Assembly (NCBI GenBank): GCA_014218235.1
Contig: CM024766.1
Coordinates: forward strand, 18,759,346 to 18,823,345
Direction of reading: 5' to 3'
DNA from: Colocasia esculenta
Lineage: Eukaryota; Streptophyta; Magnoliopsida; Alismatales; Araceae
Length of the DNA: 64,000 bases
The position numbers and the translations under genes are program-made. Within the stretch, counting starts at the first letter, position 1. Each line of letters opens with the position of its first letter. The notes below the pieces were generated by a model. That model did no database searches, was not told the origin of the DNA, and was given only the letters and a program-made list of their open reading frames with translations. This document shows positions 11,150 to 21,747 of the stretch, one piece after another.

Positions 11150-12310
11150 TCTTGGGACTCATACCTATTTGGGTCCTGCAATGGGGCAAAAATCAGATTT
11201 GAGCATTACCTTCTTAATCCAAAAGGATTTTATTTTTTGTATAGATGCATTTCTTTCAATAATGGAATTGTGAGCAGCATTAGTTCCAGACTTTCTCTTT
11301 CTCTTGTTCAATACATCTATGTTTTCATAAAATTTTCTATTTTTTGGATTTTTATGATAAACAACAGTAGAATTCCTTTGTGCAGCATTTTTGTGCATAT
11401 ACACATGGAATTTCTTAACTCTATCAGTATGAACATGATGTTTATTCCTATGTGTATGAACATATGCATTAGAATGGAATTTTGTAGCATGCACAAAACC
11501 ATCATTTTTATGCCAACAGTCTCTAGAGATGTAACCATGCTTATAACATGTGAAGCATTGGACAGACTTGACATAACTATGGAAATTCTGATTTCTAAAC
11601 CAACAATGTTTGGCAAGATGGCCAGGTTTATTGCAATTAAAGCAAATAAGAGAATTTCTTACTTAGTACTTACCTTTGCTTAAGTACGTTTTCTAGAAGC
11701 TTCTCTTCCTTTGTGGAGCAATACTTAATGAAGATGGATAGGGCTTTACCATTTGGTAGCTCCTAACATGATGTGAGTGTTGAGCTTTCCAGGGAGCTGT
11801 CCTTGTTTGTGGAGGAATCCTGTGCAGAGTCTTCTATTTTTCTGTTTTAGTTTTCTTGTTTTTAACAGAAACATGATTCTTCTTCAAGGCAGCATTTTTC
11901 TTGTTGTTCTCATTTTGTCTTTAAACATTTTTCTGAACAAGAACTTTCACTGGTTTTTCATTAAAGAAATCAAAGTTCTTATTAGCAGCAGCTTTAACAA
12001 ATATTATTTTGGTTTTCTTTTCATTTTCCTTCTTTCAACAGAATTAAGATTTTTAATTGCATCATTCTTGAGTTCATTCTGCAGCTTTTGTCTTTCATCT
12101 TTTAATGCAACAACTTCTGTTTCTGAAATCTAAAGCTTGTTTAGCATGACATCCAAACTATTTTTCATCTTGTTCTTTTCAATTTCAAATTGAGCAATTT
12201 GTTTTTCCAAATTAAGCTCCTATTTTTCCAAATTAAGCTCTTGTCAAATTAAGCAACTGTGACTTTGTTCTTTTCATTTTCAAATTGAGCAATTCATTTT
12301 CAAATTAATC
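11150..12310 (-). pseudogene. Copia (SIRE-type) gag C-terminal half, remnant
   Basis: On the minus strand, 12150-12060 encodes a charged coiled-coil stretch (ETEVVALKDERQKLQNELKN) like the one after the first zinc knuckle in SIRE-type gag. Near 11640 is a CCHC knuckle CFNCNKPGHLAKHC, and near 11560 a second one, CFTCYKHGYISRDC, in which the expected His reads Tyr. A long basic region ends with CPIAGPK followed by a stop near 11166, matching the GPKxxW end of copia gag. Several stops and frameshifts interrupt it; no pol follows. A plus-strand ORF at 11237-11683 is its antisense shadow. Confidence 0.75.
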
Positions 12311-12312
12311 TC

Positions 12313-12480
12313 TTGACTTAGGGACTGGACGTAAGACTTCCATTCGAAAGAAGGTCCGAACAAGGATAAAATTTATGTGTCCTTTATGGTTTGACTAACA
12401 TAACTAACGTGTGCTACTAAGTTCCTTTTAAATTAGCTTCCCCGACGAAAAACACCTATTCACCCCCCTCTAAGTGAAAA
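12313..12480 (+). repeat. Copia LTR 3'-end fragment
   Basis: The words TTAGGGACTGGACGTAAGAC, GGTCCGAAC, AGGATAAAATTT and TTCACCCCCCTCTAAG match, in order, the 3' end of the copia-2 5' LTR at 37918-38120. This is the end of a second related LTR, lying against a minus-strand gag remnant, so the two fragments are a chimeric junction. Confidence 0.65.
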
Positions 12481-12522
12481 GTGATTATCAGTCCATCTCC
12501 AAGTAATTTATTATTAATTATA

Positions 12523-12928
12523 TGTATTTTTGGTGATTAACAAAACCTTGAAAAGTACTTTCTAACAATATTTTCTGAAGTTTATCCACTAGCAGTAATT
12601 TAAGCAATATCTGTAAGTTGTCTACACACACTGCTATCTGAAGTTCAATGCATATGTTTTGTCTAAGTACACATCGACTTCTTTGATAGAACAACGATTT
12701 ATTTAGAAGAACATTGATTTCATCCCCACATAATTTCACTTAAACAACAACTTCCTAAGTACACATCGATTTCATAAGTAAAACAACGATTTCGGTCTTA
12801 CAATGACTTCATAGCTAGAACATCGATTTCGGTTCTACATCGACTTCGTTGTTACAACGATTTCATAGAAACATCGATTTCGTCTTACTTAAACATCGAC
12901 TTCGTCGCTACAACGACTTCATAGAAAT
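12523..12928 (+). repeat. Copia-2 5' LTR, left part (split by insertion)
   Basis: The likely start is TGTATTTTTGGTGATTAACA, similar to the opening of many SIRE-type LTRs. From about 12660 it carries an array of ACATCGATTTC and ACAACGACTTC words. The array stops at 12928, where gypsy LTR B begins, and resumes at 36341 in the same orientation. The exact start is uncertain. Confidence 0.55.
12660..12928 (+). repeat. ATCGATTTC/ACGACTTC array in copia-2 LTR
   Basis: Words of the form (A/C)(T/C)CGA(T/C)TTC recur. From 12788 the CGA cores lie 17, 20, 17, 17, 16, 23 and 17 bp apart. The continuation is at 36341-36960 after the nested block. Confidence 0.65.
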
Positions 12929-14390
12929 TGTAGCAACTTGGATTTTTTGAAAAATAAAAAAAATAATTAATAAAAATAAAAGCAATTAGAAAATTAAATA
13001 AATAGAATTAAATAAAACCCATTAAATGAAAAGAAGTAATGGGCTTTGATAAATAGACCCATTAGAAATTAGTGGGCCAAAATATGGATTTTAAAAAGGA
13101 GAATAATAGGAAAATATCTTAAATTCGTAATTGAATTATTACTTAAATAGAAAAGAGATATTTAATGCATTAAAAATGAAAGTTTGAGTTGGATTGGGAT
13201 TCCTAAACCTACCCTAATAGGTTGGCCATGAATTTGGGTCCCAACCTAACCCAAATTAGGAGATCTCATACCTAAAAAGGGGAGAGGGAAGTAGGAAATT
13301 TGGAATAAATAGGAATTAGAGTCATAATAGGAAATAGAATGGGGAGATGCTTAAATACTCCTCTAAAACCCTCATGGCCGGCCCTAGCTCGTGCCAAAGG
13401 TTTGCTGGACATGGGAAGAGGCCAAGGAGGAGAGGAATTTGTGGGGAAAAGGCTGCTCAAAGCTTCTTCCTTCGTTCTTCAAGTTCTTAACCCTAGAAGA
13501 CAAAACGAGTCAAAGGTAGGCATTCTCACGAGCATAAACCATGAAAATTTATCTGTAGGATGTTTCGTCCATCAGGAACAGAAGCCCTTTGGTTTCATAA
13601 TTTTCCATCGAGCATATCTTTTGTTCTTGATTTTTCATGTTCTACAACTTACAAGACCCCGGACCCTTTTCAAAAATCTAGATCTCCATGTACCCTCTAT
13701 CCCATGCCACGAAACTTTTACTGGAGGAACTGATGGCTATTATGGATCTTTTGCCTCTGAAAGCCCTAATTTTCATGCATCCTATCTTGTGAATTAATTC
13801 TTGTATCTCAACTATTCTTAGTATTCTGTTCTCCATGTTTGATTTGATTAAAGCCTATCGAAACCATGCTTGTTTTCCATTCCTAATTATTGTAAGTACC
13901 CATGTGAGTCTAGATCAATTTCCAACTAGTTTCATGATTTTCCATCGCTTGTACAATTAGTTATGAATTTTTGAAAGTCCCTATGTCAAAATATGGTAAG
14001 TTTGGACCAAGAACCAAGAACATGTCAGATCTCTGTCGGACTCAGGCCAAGGACCTATGAACTCGACGGCCTGATAGGCCGCGTTCTCAAGCAGATCACG
14101 ACAAGCATCACCGTCGTGATCTGATCGCGACAGGAGCCCCGTCGCGACCTGACCTTCTGGTCTGACAGACCTGTCGCCTTCTTCATATGAACCCCTCACG
14201 ACCTTCTTGCCCGAACCGACAAGCCCGTCGCGACCTGTACAAGACCTCGTCGCGATCTCAGTTGACCTTGTCGCGACCCTCATTAGGGTGTGTCGCGATC
14301 TGACTTTTTGCAGGAAAACCCATCTTTTTGCAAGTCTTGTTGTTCTTCAGCTATTCACATATCTTGTTAAATGTTTTAAACACTGAAAAA
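12929..14390 (+). repeat. Gypsy solo LTR B, left part
   Basis: It starts TGTAGCAACTTGG, like the LTR of element C at 21748 (TGTAGCACCCCGG), and shares with it the CTTAAATACTC TATA region (13350; compare 22551) and a GTCGCGA cluster preceded by CATGTCAGATC (14020-14300; compare 23610-23800). The other end is at 36340. The flanks GAAAT (12924-12928) and GAAAC (36341-36345) are a target duplication with one mismatch. It has no internal region of its own. Confidence 0.75.
14098..14299. repeat. GTCGCGA array in LTR B
   Basis: GTCGCGA or near variants start at 14124, 14141, 14173, 14195, 14227, 14249, 14270 and 14292. The steps 14173-14195, 14227-14249, 14249-14270 and 14270-14292 are 22, 22, 21 and 22 bp. 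Spacers differ in sequence. Confidence 0.65.
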
Positions 14391-15968
14391 TGAAGTTGTA
14401 AATATGGAATATATTTTAATTAATTTAAGTCAATCACATGATTTATCTTGTCCATGATTTTCATATTCACATGCACACACACTTTGAACCATCCAAATAT
14501 GGCTTAATTGACATGAACATGTTACATAATTTATCTGGTAATTTATGTCATTAAATTTCCTCATTCTTAAATATACTTGTGTACGTTTCTCGCGATGTTT
14601 TAGAACACCGATACCGACGCTCCACTGTGTAATCACAGGGATTGTGCTTCCCCTCGACACATTAACGGATATTAAATCTAATGGTATGGAAGTAAGGAAT
14701 GTGATCGCCACCTAGAGTATTGCCTAATGAATAAAATAACGCGGGCTAACTACTCTAGGAAAGGGGGGAAGAGAACAGAGGAATACCTGATAACGCGTTC
14801 GTCATGGCTGATGCGTCTCTTGTCGCGTCGCCTTCCCCTGTCGTGTTCTCTTCTGGTGCGGGAGATAATGAGGGAGACCTCCTTCCCTTCCTCCGGCCGG
14901 CCAGAGGACGAGAGCTCCTCATAGTACCTTGTTTGTATGCCTGCCAATCAAAGAGAAACAACAAAGAAAAGTCCTATTAGAACATGATTAATGTAGCAAC
15001 TATTCTAAAAATGAAAGAAAAATGGGGGATCATGGCGGGAACGCACCTGGGGAGTTTTTAAACCCCTGTGGGTGTGTAGAAAACGTGGGAAAGTAGTGAA
15101 TGTGCTCTATCTACGAATAACATAAAAATGCATGTAGAAATGAAGGAGAAAGAGAGGGAAGAAGGTGAGCCCCATTAGGGCGACTCCCTGGCGTGAACGT
15201 AGTCCCAGATGGTGTGCAATAGCTTCAGGAGGATGCTGGAGTCGCCCCCTTCACGTCCCATGCTCCGTTGATGATGAAATGAGGAAGCTTTATGGAGTGG
15301 AAAGTGAAGAAGTATGGTGGAAATGGATGGCTGCGAGGCTAAGTGTTGGTGAGAGGAGATTTCGGCAACCCTTCGGGGTAAAAATGGGGGGGCTCCCCCG
15401 TCCATGAAGAGAAGTCTTGCTTTTATAGGCCCTTGAGAGAGAATATCTCCTTAGGATGAGAATTAATTAAAAAGGGAGATAATCCTTACCCAAATTCGGA
15501 TGGAGAGTCCTTGGGGTCCTCAAGGAGAGTCCCTAGGGCCCAAATCTCGCCCAAGGGGCTGAGATATTCCCTAGGGATAAAGATAAAGCCATGAGAGGAT
15601 AAATAGGAGGTGGTTGCGGAGGCATGCGTGCGCAGCTGCTGCCGCGGCGTATCGTAGGGCTGCGACATGGAGACGCGATAGGGTGGAGCGTCATGACAGA
15701 GTTGTCCACATGCATGGATAATGCATGGGCTGTCGCGGCAGCCTCGACTGTCGCGACTCAGAGACGCGGCGCCACGATGCGTCGCGACTATGAAATCAAA
15801 ATTTACGTGAATTATCGGCCAACCGCATGAATGGATAAGAGTTATTGATGCTTAAGGACTCTCTCAAAGTGATATGGGCGAGATTTCAAGGCAATTTAAT
15901 GCGTTAATGGGCTCAAAACATGGCTAATGATGGGCTCAAGGTGAGTGACCAATTAAGGGCCCACTGAA
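14391..15968 (-). repeat. Gypsy solo LTR, family D (-)
   Basis: This is inverse to the fragment at 5679-6520: TATA box near 15432 (minus strand CCTATAAAAGCAAG), the GGCCGGCCGGAGG block near 14895, and GTGATCGCCACC at 14700. On the minus strand it begins TGTCACTTCAG, whose first 6 bases lie at 35014-35019 beyond the copia-1 insertion, and it ends ...CTTCA at 14391. The flanks AAAAA (14386-14390) and AGAAA (35020-35024) would be an imperfect target duplication. Boundaries are inferred. ORFs inside (for example 15165-15407) are not protein genes. Confidence 0.55.
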
Positions 15969-17276
15969 TGTTGAGTTCTCATATGGAATGTCTATGAGAA
16001 TGTTAAGCTTAATGACATATCTTGTTTTTTATTATGAACATTTAATGGACCAAAATTGATGTATGACAAATGTGTAAAACTAAGAGACAATGACAAGTGG
16101 ATGCAAATGAATCAAATATTTTCATTGATCACTAATGTGTTGATTATGTCTCACTAATCATCTTCCTTTATGTAGGTGAGATTCCATTCAAGACCTTGTA
16201 CCAAAACAAGAGAGAAAGGACAAGAAAAGAACAAAAAGAGAACACCTGTCGACAGACCCAGATGCTCCTGTCGACAGATCCATAAAGGCAGACATCAAGC
16301 CTTCTGGAAAAACAAGCCCTGTCGACAGCACCAGATCGCCTGTCAACAGATTCATACAGTGAATGCTTTCCAAAAACTCCAGGACCTCTGAATGCTGGAA
16401 CTATGCAAGCTCTTGTCGACAGATGAGATGAGACCTGTCGACAGACGAAGCGAGACGTTAGATACGAGATCTCCTCATGTTCCCTATATGGGTGTTTCCA
16501 TAAATCACAACTCTCTATACTTGAACACCCGTATAAAAGGTATCTTTTGGAGATATTTTCGTACACAACAAGCAGCCTCCAACTAAGAACCCTAAAAAGC
16601 TCTCAAGAGAAGTCATGTTCTGCTGCTCTGCTTCAACCTACCACCTAGAACCTAGAAGACACGTCATCCCAGCGGAGGTGAAGCTTGAACGTCGTGGATT
16701 CAAGCATCTTCATCAAGTTGTGATCATCAAGACGAAGCTTGAAGTCCAGCCAGACATTCACGAGAAGAGTTCTTCCATCAGGATTTGTCTTACAATTCAG
16801 AACTCTCTCTGTTTTCATTTTTACTCAAACGAGTGTGTGTTGCTGTGTCTCAAGCAGTTCTTGTGCTTGATTCACATGTGTGAGTTGATCTGATCGTGGT
16901 TGCACATCAGATAACTCGTGTGTGTGAGTTGTAGTTGACGAACTAGCTCATAAGCAGGTTATTCTGCGTGCGTGTGTGGCCCGTGGATGTAGGATACACA
17001 AGTTGTATACTCCGAACCACGTAAAATCTTCGTGTCTTATGGTTTACACGGATTTACGTTAGATGTTTGGTAGGCACGGCGTCTCTACACACGCTTGATA
17101 GTCTGTTCTTTATCTATTGTCAAGTCACACACACATCCACAGTTAGTTTAAATTCTCCTATTGTTTCAACAGTTTGTGTTCTCGCGAAAAGTAGGTGATA
17201 AGTATTTTAATTGACAGTAATCTATTCAACCCCCCTTCTAGATTATCATATATATAGGGAGTTCCGCAATCTTTCA
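15969..17276 (+). repeat. Copia-1 5' LTR
   Basis: 1308 bp, very similar to the 3' LTR. It contains three close pairs of CTGTCGACAG-type palindromes (GTCGAC starts 16248, 16270, 16321, 16342, 16415, 16437) upstream of a TATA box (CCGTATAAAAGG near 16530). The pyrimidine-rich AACCCCCCTTCTAG near the end is typical of SIRE LTR ends. Confidence 0.93.
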
Positions 17277-17278
17277 AT

Positions 17279-17290
17279 TGGTATCAGTGC
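17279..17290 (+). other. Copia-1 primer binding site
   Basis: TGGTATCAGTGC lies 2 bp after the LTR and matches the initiator Met tRNA complement (TGGTATCAGAGC) except at one base. Confidence 0.8.
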
Positions 17291-17351
17291 GAGGTTTCTC
17301 CGATTTACAGTTATACTTATTTGATCTTACGATCAGGAGAATCTTGATCTC

Positions 17352-18545
17352 ATGGAATCTAGTAAGGGATACATGGCCGAGGGACACTCTGTGACCAGGC
17401 CACCCTTCTTTGATGGCACTGACTATCTATATTGTAAAAACCGTATGCAGGTGTTTCTAAGAGCGCAGAACTACGAGCTGTGGAAAATAGTCCACAAAGG
17501 ACCATACGTCCTTCCTGAGAACGAAGATACCTGGACAAAGGACCAGATTGCCAAGAGGACACTCAACTGGAGCGCCCTCAACATGATGCAATGTGCGGTC
17601 CACCCCAAGGAATATTCGAGGGTCTCCATGTGCACATCAGAAAAAGAGATGTGGGACAAGCTCGAATTGATATACAAAGTTACGTCACAGGTAAGGGAAT
17701 CCAAGGTAAGCATGCTTGTCTCTGAGTATGAGATGTTTAAGATGAACCACAATGAAACCATCTCAGACATGTTTGCTAGGTTCATGTTGATAATAAATGG
17801 GTTCAAAGGTCTTAAAAAGGAGTACTCTGAGAGTGACTTGGTGAGGAAGATACTTCGGTCTCTTCCATCCTCATGGAACACCAAAGCCACTGTCATTGAG
17901 GATTCCAAAGATCTCTCAACAATGAAATTGGATGAACTGATTGGTTCCTTAATGACATATGAAATCAATGTGAAAAGAAAGGAAACGGAAGAAAATCCTA
18001 GAAAGCCACTTGCCATGAAGGCTTCTAAGAAAAGTTCTTCAGCTTCCAAAAAGGATGTTATTCCGGAAAGTGATGAATCTGAATCCTCCAGTGATAGTGA
18101 GAGTGATGAGATGGCGATGCTTACTAGGCAATTCAAAAAATTCCTAAGACTCAAAAGGAGAGGATCAGGTAACTCCAAACCTTTTCAAAAGAAAGATTTT
18201 TTTAACAAATATGATTCTAACAAAAAGTCTGATGTCGTGTGTTATGAGTGCAAAAAACAAGGGCACATGAGAGGAGAGTGCCCCGAGCTTAAGAAGAAGC
18301 TGAAAAAGGAGAAGTTCACGTTCAAGAAAGCCAAGGCAATGATGGCTACTTGGAGTGATGAAGACGAAGATGAGAACAGTCAAGCTACCTCCGGAGATGA
18401 TGAAGTCCACTGTCTCATGGCCAGAAGTGATGACTCAAATGAGATAAATTCTTCCTTTGAAAATTATTCAATTGATGAATGGGAAGAAGCTTATACTGTT
18501 TTATTTGAAAAATTCTTTCTTTTGAAAAGGTTTGGAGTTACATGA
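17352..18545 (+). pseudogene. Copia-1 gag, N-terminal part (disrupted by nested element)
   Basis: The ORF starts with ATG 62 bp after the primer site and codes for a copia capsid/nucleocapsid protein. The N-terminal copia gag domain (PPFFDGTDYLYCKNRM, residues 18-33) is followed by the UBN2-type helical region up to about residue 200, an acidic Ser-rich stretch, and a CCHC knuckle CYECKKQGHMRGEC near residue 298. From 18517 the sequence is foreign: a 28-bp inverted copy of gag bases 18169-18196, then the truncated LTR of element C. Bases 18169-18516 are repeated on the other side of element C at 25591-25938 with a few mismatches, so the first copy of this stretch is an extra one. Confidence 0.9.
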
Positions 18546-20149
18546 ATGCTATTCTAAGTGCTCTTTAAATGTTATGATCCATTCGTGCTACTTATGATTA
18601 ATCTTCCTATTGATTCTACCATGTTTAAAAGATAAGGATTATCATAAAATCTTGCAATCCATGATTAATTAAAGTACATAGTTTTATTCCATGATTATAT
18701 TGTCAAATGCTTCCTGCGAGTTTGAGACCGATGGTTTGTGAATTGAGACACGCGTACCGCACTACACACTAGCACTATTAGGCAGCCTTTTCTTGGGAAA
18801 TTAGAAACTCTCTACCGGTCATTCTGAATCGGTAGACTAGCGACCTTTTCACCAAGGCCTCCGTAATTCTCCTCTGACCATGGATTCCCACATGGCCGAC
18901 GAGTTGGTTGTACCATTGAAGTTCCCTGAAGATAGCGTGCACTTCCTTTCTCTTCTTGTTCTCGTGAGTGTGACTTACAAACTGGACTAAAGACATTAAT
19001 GTAAAGATTGAACGAAAGTATAAATCGTACCGTTATGCTGCCGAATTTATCTCTTGACCCTTGTACTCGTGAAATCATGTTCCATTACTTATTACTTGTT
19101 CTCCTCATTATCATGAACATGACATTACACATGTTTACTTATTGAATCTCTCATTGGCCATTATAAATGACTGTGTGTATCTACATTTAAAAATTTAAGT
19201 GAGATGCTGACAGGGCACGGCGTGTGTCCAAGGGCTCCAATCTAGCCCCAATGACGGCGAGTCATAGATATACTGTTAACTATGGGGTATAATGATTACT
19301 GGCGTTGCATCTGCGCTGGCAAAATCGTGCGTGCGTGTTGAATGATAGATACAATACCACATACACGTGACCTAGTGTACATTCTTGATGGATCTTTTCT
19401 CGGTGTACATTAGTGTCTACGTGCCTGATTAGTGTTACTTGATCGTGCTCGTGCGTGCTTGCTTGCTTGCGTGATATGGCCATCCTGCATTTAATGCAAT
19501 TAGTGATATCCTGTGTTCTTGACATCAAGTGAAATCTCGCGTGCTCGTACAAAGTGATCTATTGCTAGTTCTATCTTGTCATCTTGTTCATCAATCTTGT
19601 TCTATCATGATCTCTCTCTCTAGCTTGTTTTATATATCATGTTTTAACGAGTTTTATTCGTACTTGCATATCATTCATCGTACTTGCCTAGTTCTAAAAT
19701 GTTAATCACTTATATCATTGCCCGCACATTGAGATATAAATCCTACTGGGCTAGTTTGCTCATTCCCTACTTTTACCCAAACTAGGTGACTATGAAGTTC
19801 AAGAGGAAGAGCAAGTCGAGGATGGGAATGCGTCTGAGTGATGAGCATTCCAACTATGAGTCTAGTTATAGTAATTTACTTTGAGAGTTAGAACATGTAG
19901 TAGGAAGTGAGAAGTATTATGTACTTTCCTTTCATTGAGTCTTAGTCCTGTAATAGTTCCACTTTGAATACAATAAGTTGAATTTGAATACAATTTATAT
20001 TGAGTTCAACATATGGGCCCTATTATGATGTTGTGTTGATACACATTTAGTGCGTGCTAGCTAGAGGCTTATTTGCCGACTGTCCACGTCTCGGAATATC
20101 GACTCGAATTAATTAATACTATCCGCTGCATAATTCTCGGGACGTGACA
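18541..20149 (+). repeat. Element C 5' LTR, only the 3' 1.6 kb
   Basis: Nearly identical to 23968-25585. It ends CGGGACGTGACA. About 2.2 kb of the 5' side is absent, including the TGTAGC start. The break has microhomology TTAC with the inverted gag snippet. Confidence 0.88.
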
Positions 20150-20155
20150 GTTTAG

Positions 20156-20168
20156 TGGTATCAGAGCC
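20156..20168 (+). other. Element C primer binding site
   Basis: TGGTATCAGAGCC, a perfect match to the initiator Met tRNA complement, 6 bp after the LTR end. Confidence 0.9.
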
Positions 20169-20387
20169 TAGGATTACCAAATAGGATATGTCTCAGGAAT
20201 AGGAGATACCTATGGAACCTAGGTCATGGAAATTAAATACAGTACCTAGTGAGAATGGGTAGAGACTGGGAATATGTTAGAAGGAATTAAACACCCCTAC
20301 CCATTGACTCTTAAAATGTATCTAGAGACATTAATTGGTTTCCATCCTTTTTCTCAGGAACCCTCATAACTCTCTCACTCGACCGTA

Positions 20388-21425
20388 ATGGCTCGTAATC
20401 AGTGGCAAGTTATGCAAGAAACCGTGGCTGGATTGACCCAGGCACTACAAAATGTAGTTCAGGCTGGAAATCAAGCTGGAGCTGCAAGGAACGGAGTCGG
20501 TGACCTGCACCGCAATTTTAGGAGTTTAAACCCTCCTCGTTTCTCTAGATCCTCTGATCCGGACGAGGCAGAGAATTGGCAAGAGGATATAGAAAGGATT
20601 TTCCAGGTGATGCAATGCACTAATAGAGAGAAAGTGGTACTGGCCACTTTTCAATTTACCAAGGATGCCCGAGCGTGGTGGAAGGCCACATCGGCCCACC
20701 TGCCTAATATAGCTGAATTGGAATGGGCTGGATTCCTGGAGATATTCCGAGGAAAGTATTTCTCTGAGAGAGTGAAGGAGAAGAAGGCAGCAGAGTTTGC
20801 TGCACTAAAACAAAAGAGCATGTCTGTGGCTGAGTATGAAGCTCAGTTCGCTCGCCTGGTAGTGTATGCCCCACATCTTGTGGGCACAGAAAGGTTGAAG
20901 GCCAACCGTTTCATAGATGGACTCAGGCCCATGTTCATTGAAAGGCTCAGACCACACAACATTCAAACTTACACTGAGATGGTCCAAAGAGCTCAGCTGG
21001 TAGAAGACACTATGGCTAAGGTGGAAGGCGTGAGGGGGAAGGACATCTCAAAGCCGACCTTTATAAAAAGGGGAGCAGTCGATACAACTGGAACTTTCCC
21101 CAATAACAACAATAATAACTACAACAACAAAAGGCCAACCACTGGGAAGGACTATGGCATGGAGAAAAAGATCAAGGTAGAAGAAACAAAGACGGTGGAA
21201 TATTGTAACTTTTGCAACAAGCCTGGACATAGAGCAGAAGAGTGCTGGAAGAAGGCAGGAGCTTGCCTGCGATGTGGAAATCGTGACCACCGCCTTCCCA
21301 ACTGTCCCATGCTAAAAGACCAAGCTGGAAGGAACCAAGGAGTGGTAAAGCATCAAGGACGCGTGACTGCAGTAACACAAGCGGAGCTCCCGGAAGGAGG
21401 TATGATTGTTAAACCCATAGATTGA
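20388..21425 (+). CDS. Gypsy chromovirus gag protein (345 aa), intact
   Basis: Residues about 45-215 are the gypsy capsid domain (Retrotrans_gag): PPRFSRSSDPDEAENW, ARAWWKA, FREKYF-like FRGKYF and VAEYEAQFARL. Two CCHC zinc knuckles follow: CNFCNKPGHRAEEC and CLRCGNRDHRLPNC. The ORF is unbroken, starts at an ATG 219 bp after the primer site and ends in a stop before any protease or RT. Loss of pol means that a protein from this gene could package RNA only with enzymes supplied by a related element. An uninterrupted gag between two very similar LTR segments suggests a fairly recent copy or one that kept gag under selection. Confidence 0.92.
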   Translation: MARNQWQVMQETVAGLTQALQNVVQAGNQAGAARNGVGDLHRNFRSLNPPRFSRSSDPDEAENWQEDIERIFQVMQCTNREKVVLATFQFTKDARAWWKATSAHLPNIAELEWAGFLEIFRGKYFSERVKEKKAAEFAALKQKSMSVAEYEAQFARLVVYAPHLVGTERLKANRFIDGLRPMFIERLRPHNIQTYTEMVQRAQLVEDTMAKVEGVRGKDISKPTFIKRGAVDTTGTFPNNNNNNYNNKRPTTGKDYGMEKKIKVEETKTVEYCNFCNKPGHRAEECWKKAGACLRCGNRDHRLPNCPMLKDQAGRNQGVVKHQGRVTAVTQAELPEGGMIVKPID

Positions 21426-21734
21426 TCTTAAGAGGCTTTTCTTATGAGTACATTTCTAAGTGGGGGAGATCATTAAGGAGAAATTAGAAAAGGAATAATC
21501 TAGTGGTTATACCCTAGTTCAACTGGAGGATTAAGATGGAGTTATAACAACTGTGGAAGGAAAACAAGAGTGGAAGGAACCAAATGAATAATATGGGTGG
21601 CCATAGGTGTAGATGTTGGACTAGCATCCACGATGATTGAAACAAGTTAGAGGAATTAAATCTGGAACCAACTCATGGATCATAATTATCAGGAGCCAAT
21701 TAATGATCAATGAATTTGGGGACCAAATTCTCTT

Positions 21735-21747
21735 AAGTGGGGGAGGG
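21735..21747 (+). other. Element C polypurine tract
   Basis: AAGTGGGGGAGGG directly before TGTAGCACCCC. A similar tract, AAGTGGGGGAGAT, occurs earlier near 21459. Confidence 0.8.

Noticed and set aside
11237..11683. 148-codon plus-strand ORF as a gene
   Set aside because: It is the antisense of the minus-strand copia gag zinc-knuckle region, which has recognisable CCHC motifs.
15165..15407. 80-codon ORF as a gene
   Set aside because: Lies in the leader of the D-family LTR, which is read on the minus strand; its counterpart at 5679-6000 has no matching ORF.
17471..18178. 235-codon minus-strand ORF
   Set aside because: Shadow of the copia-1 gag on the other strand; no own similarity.
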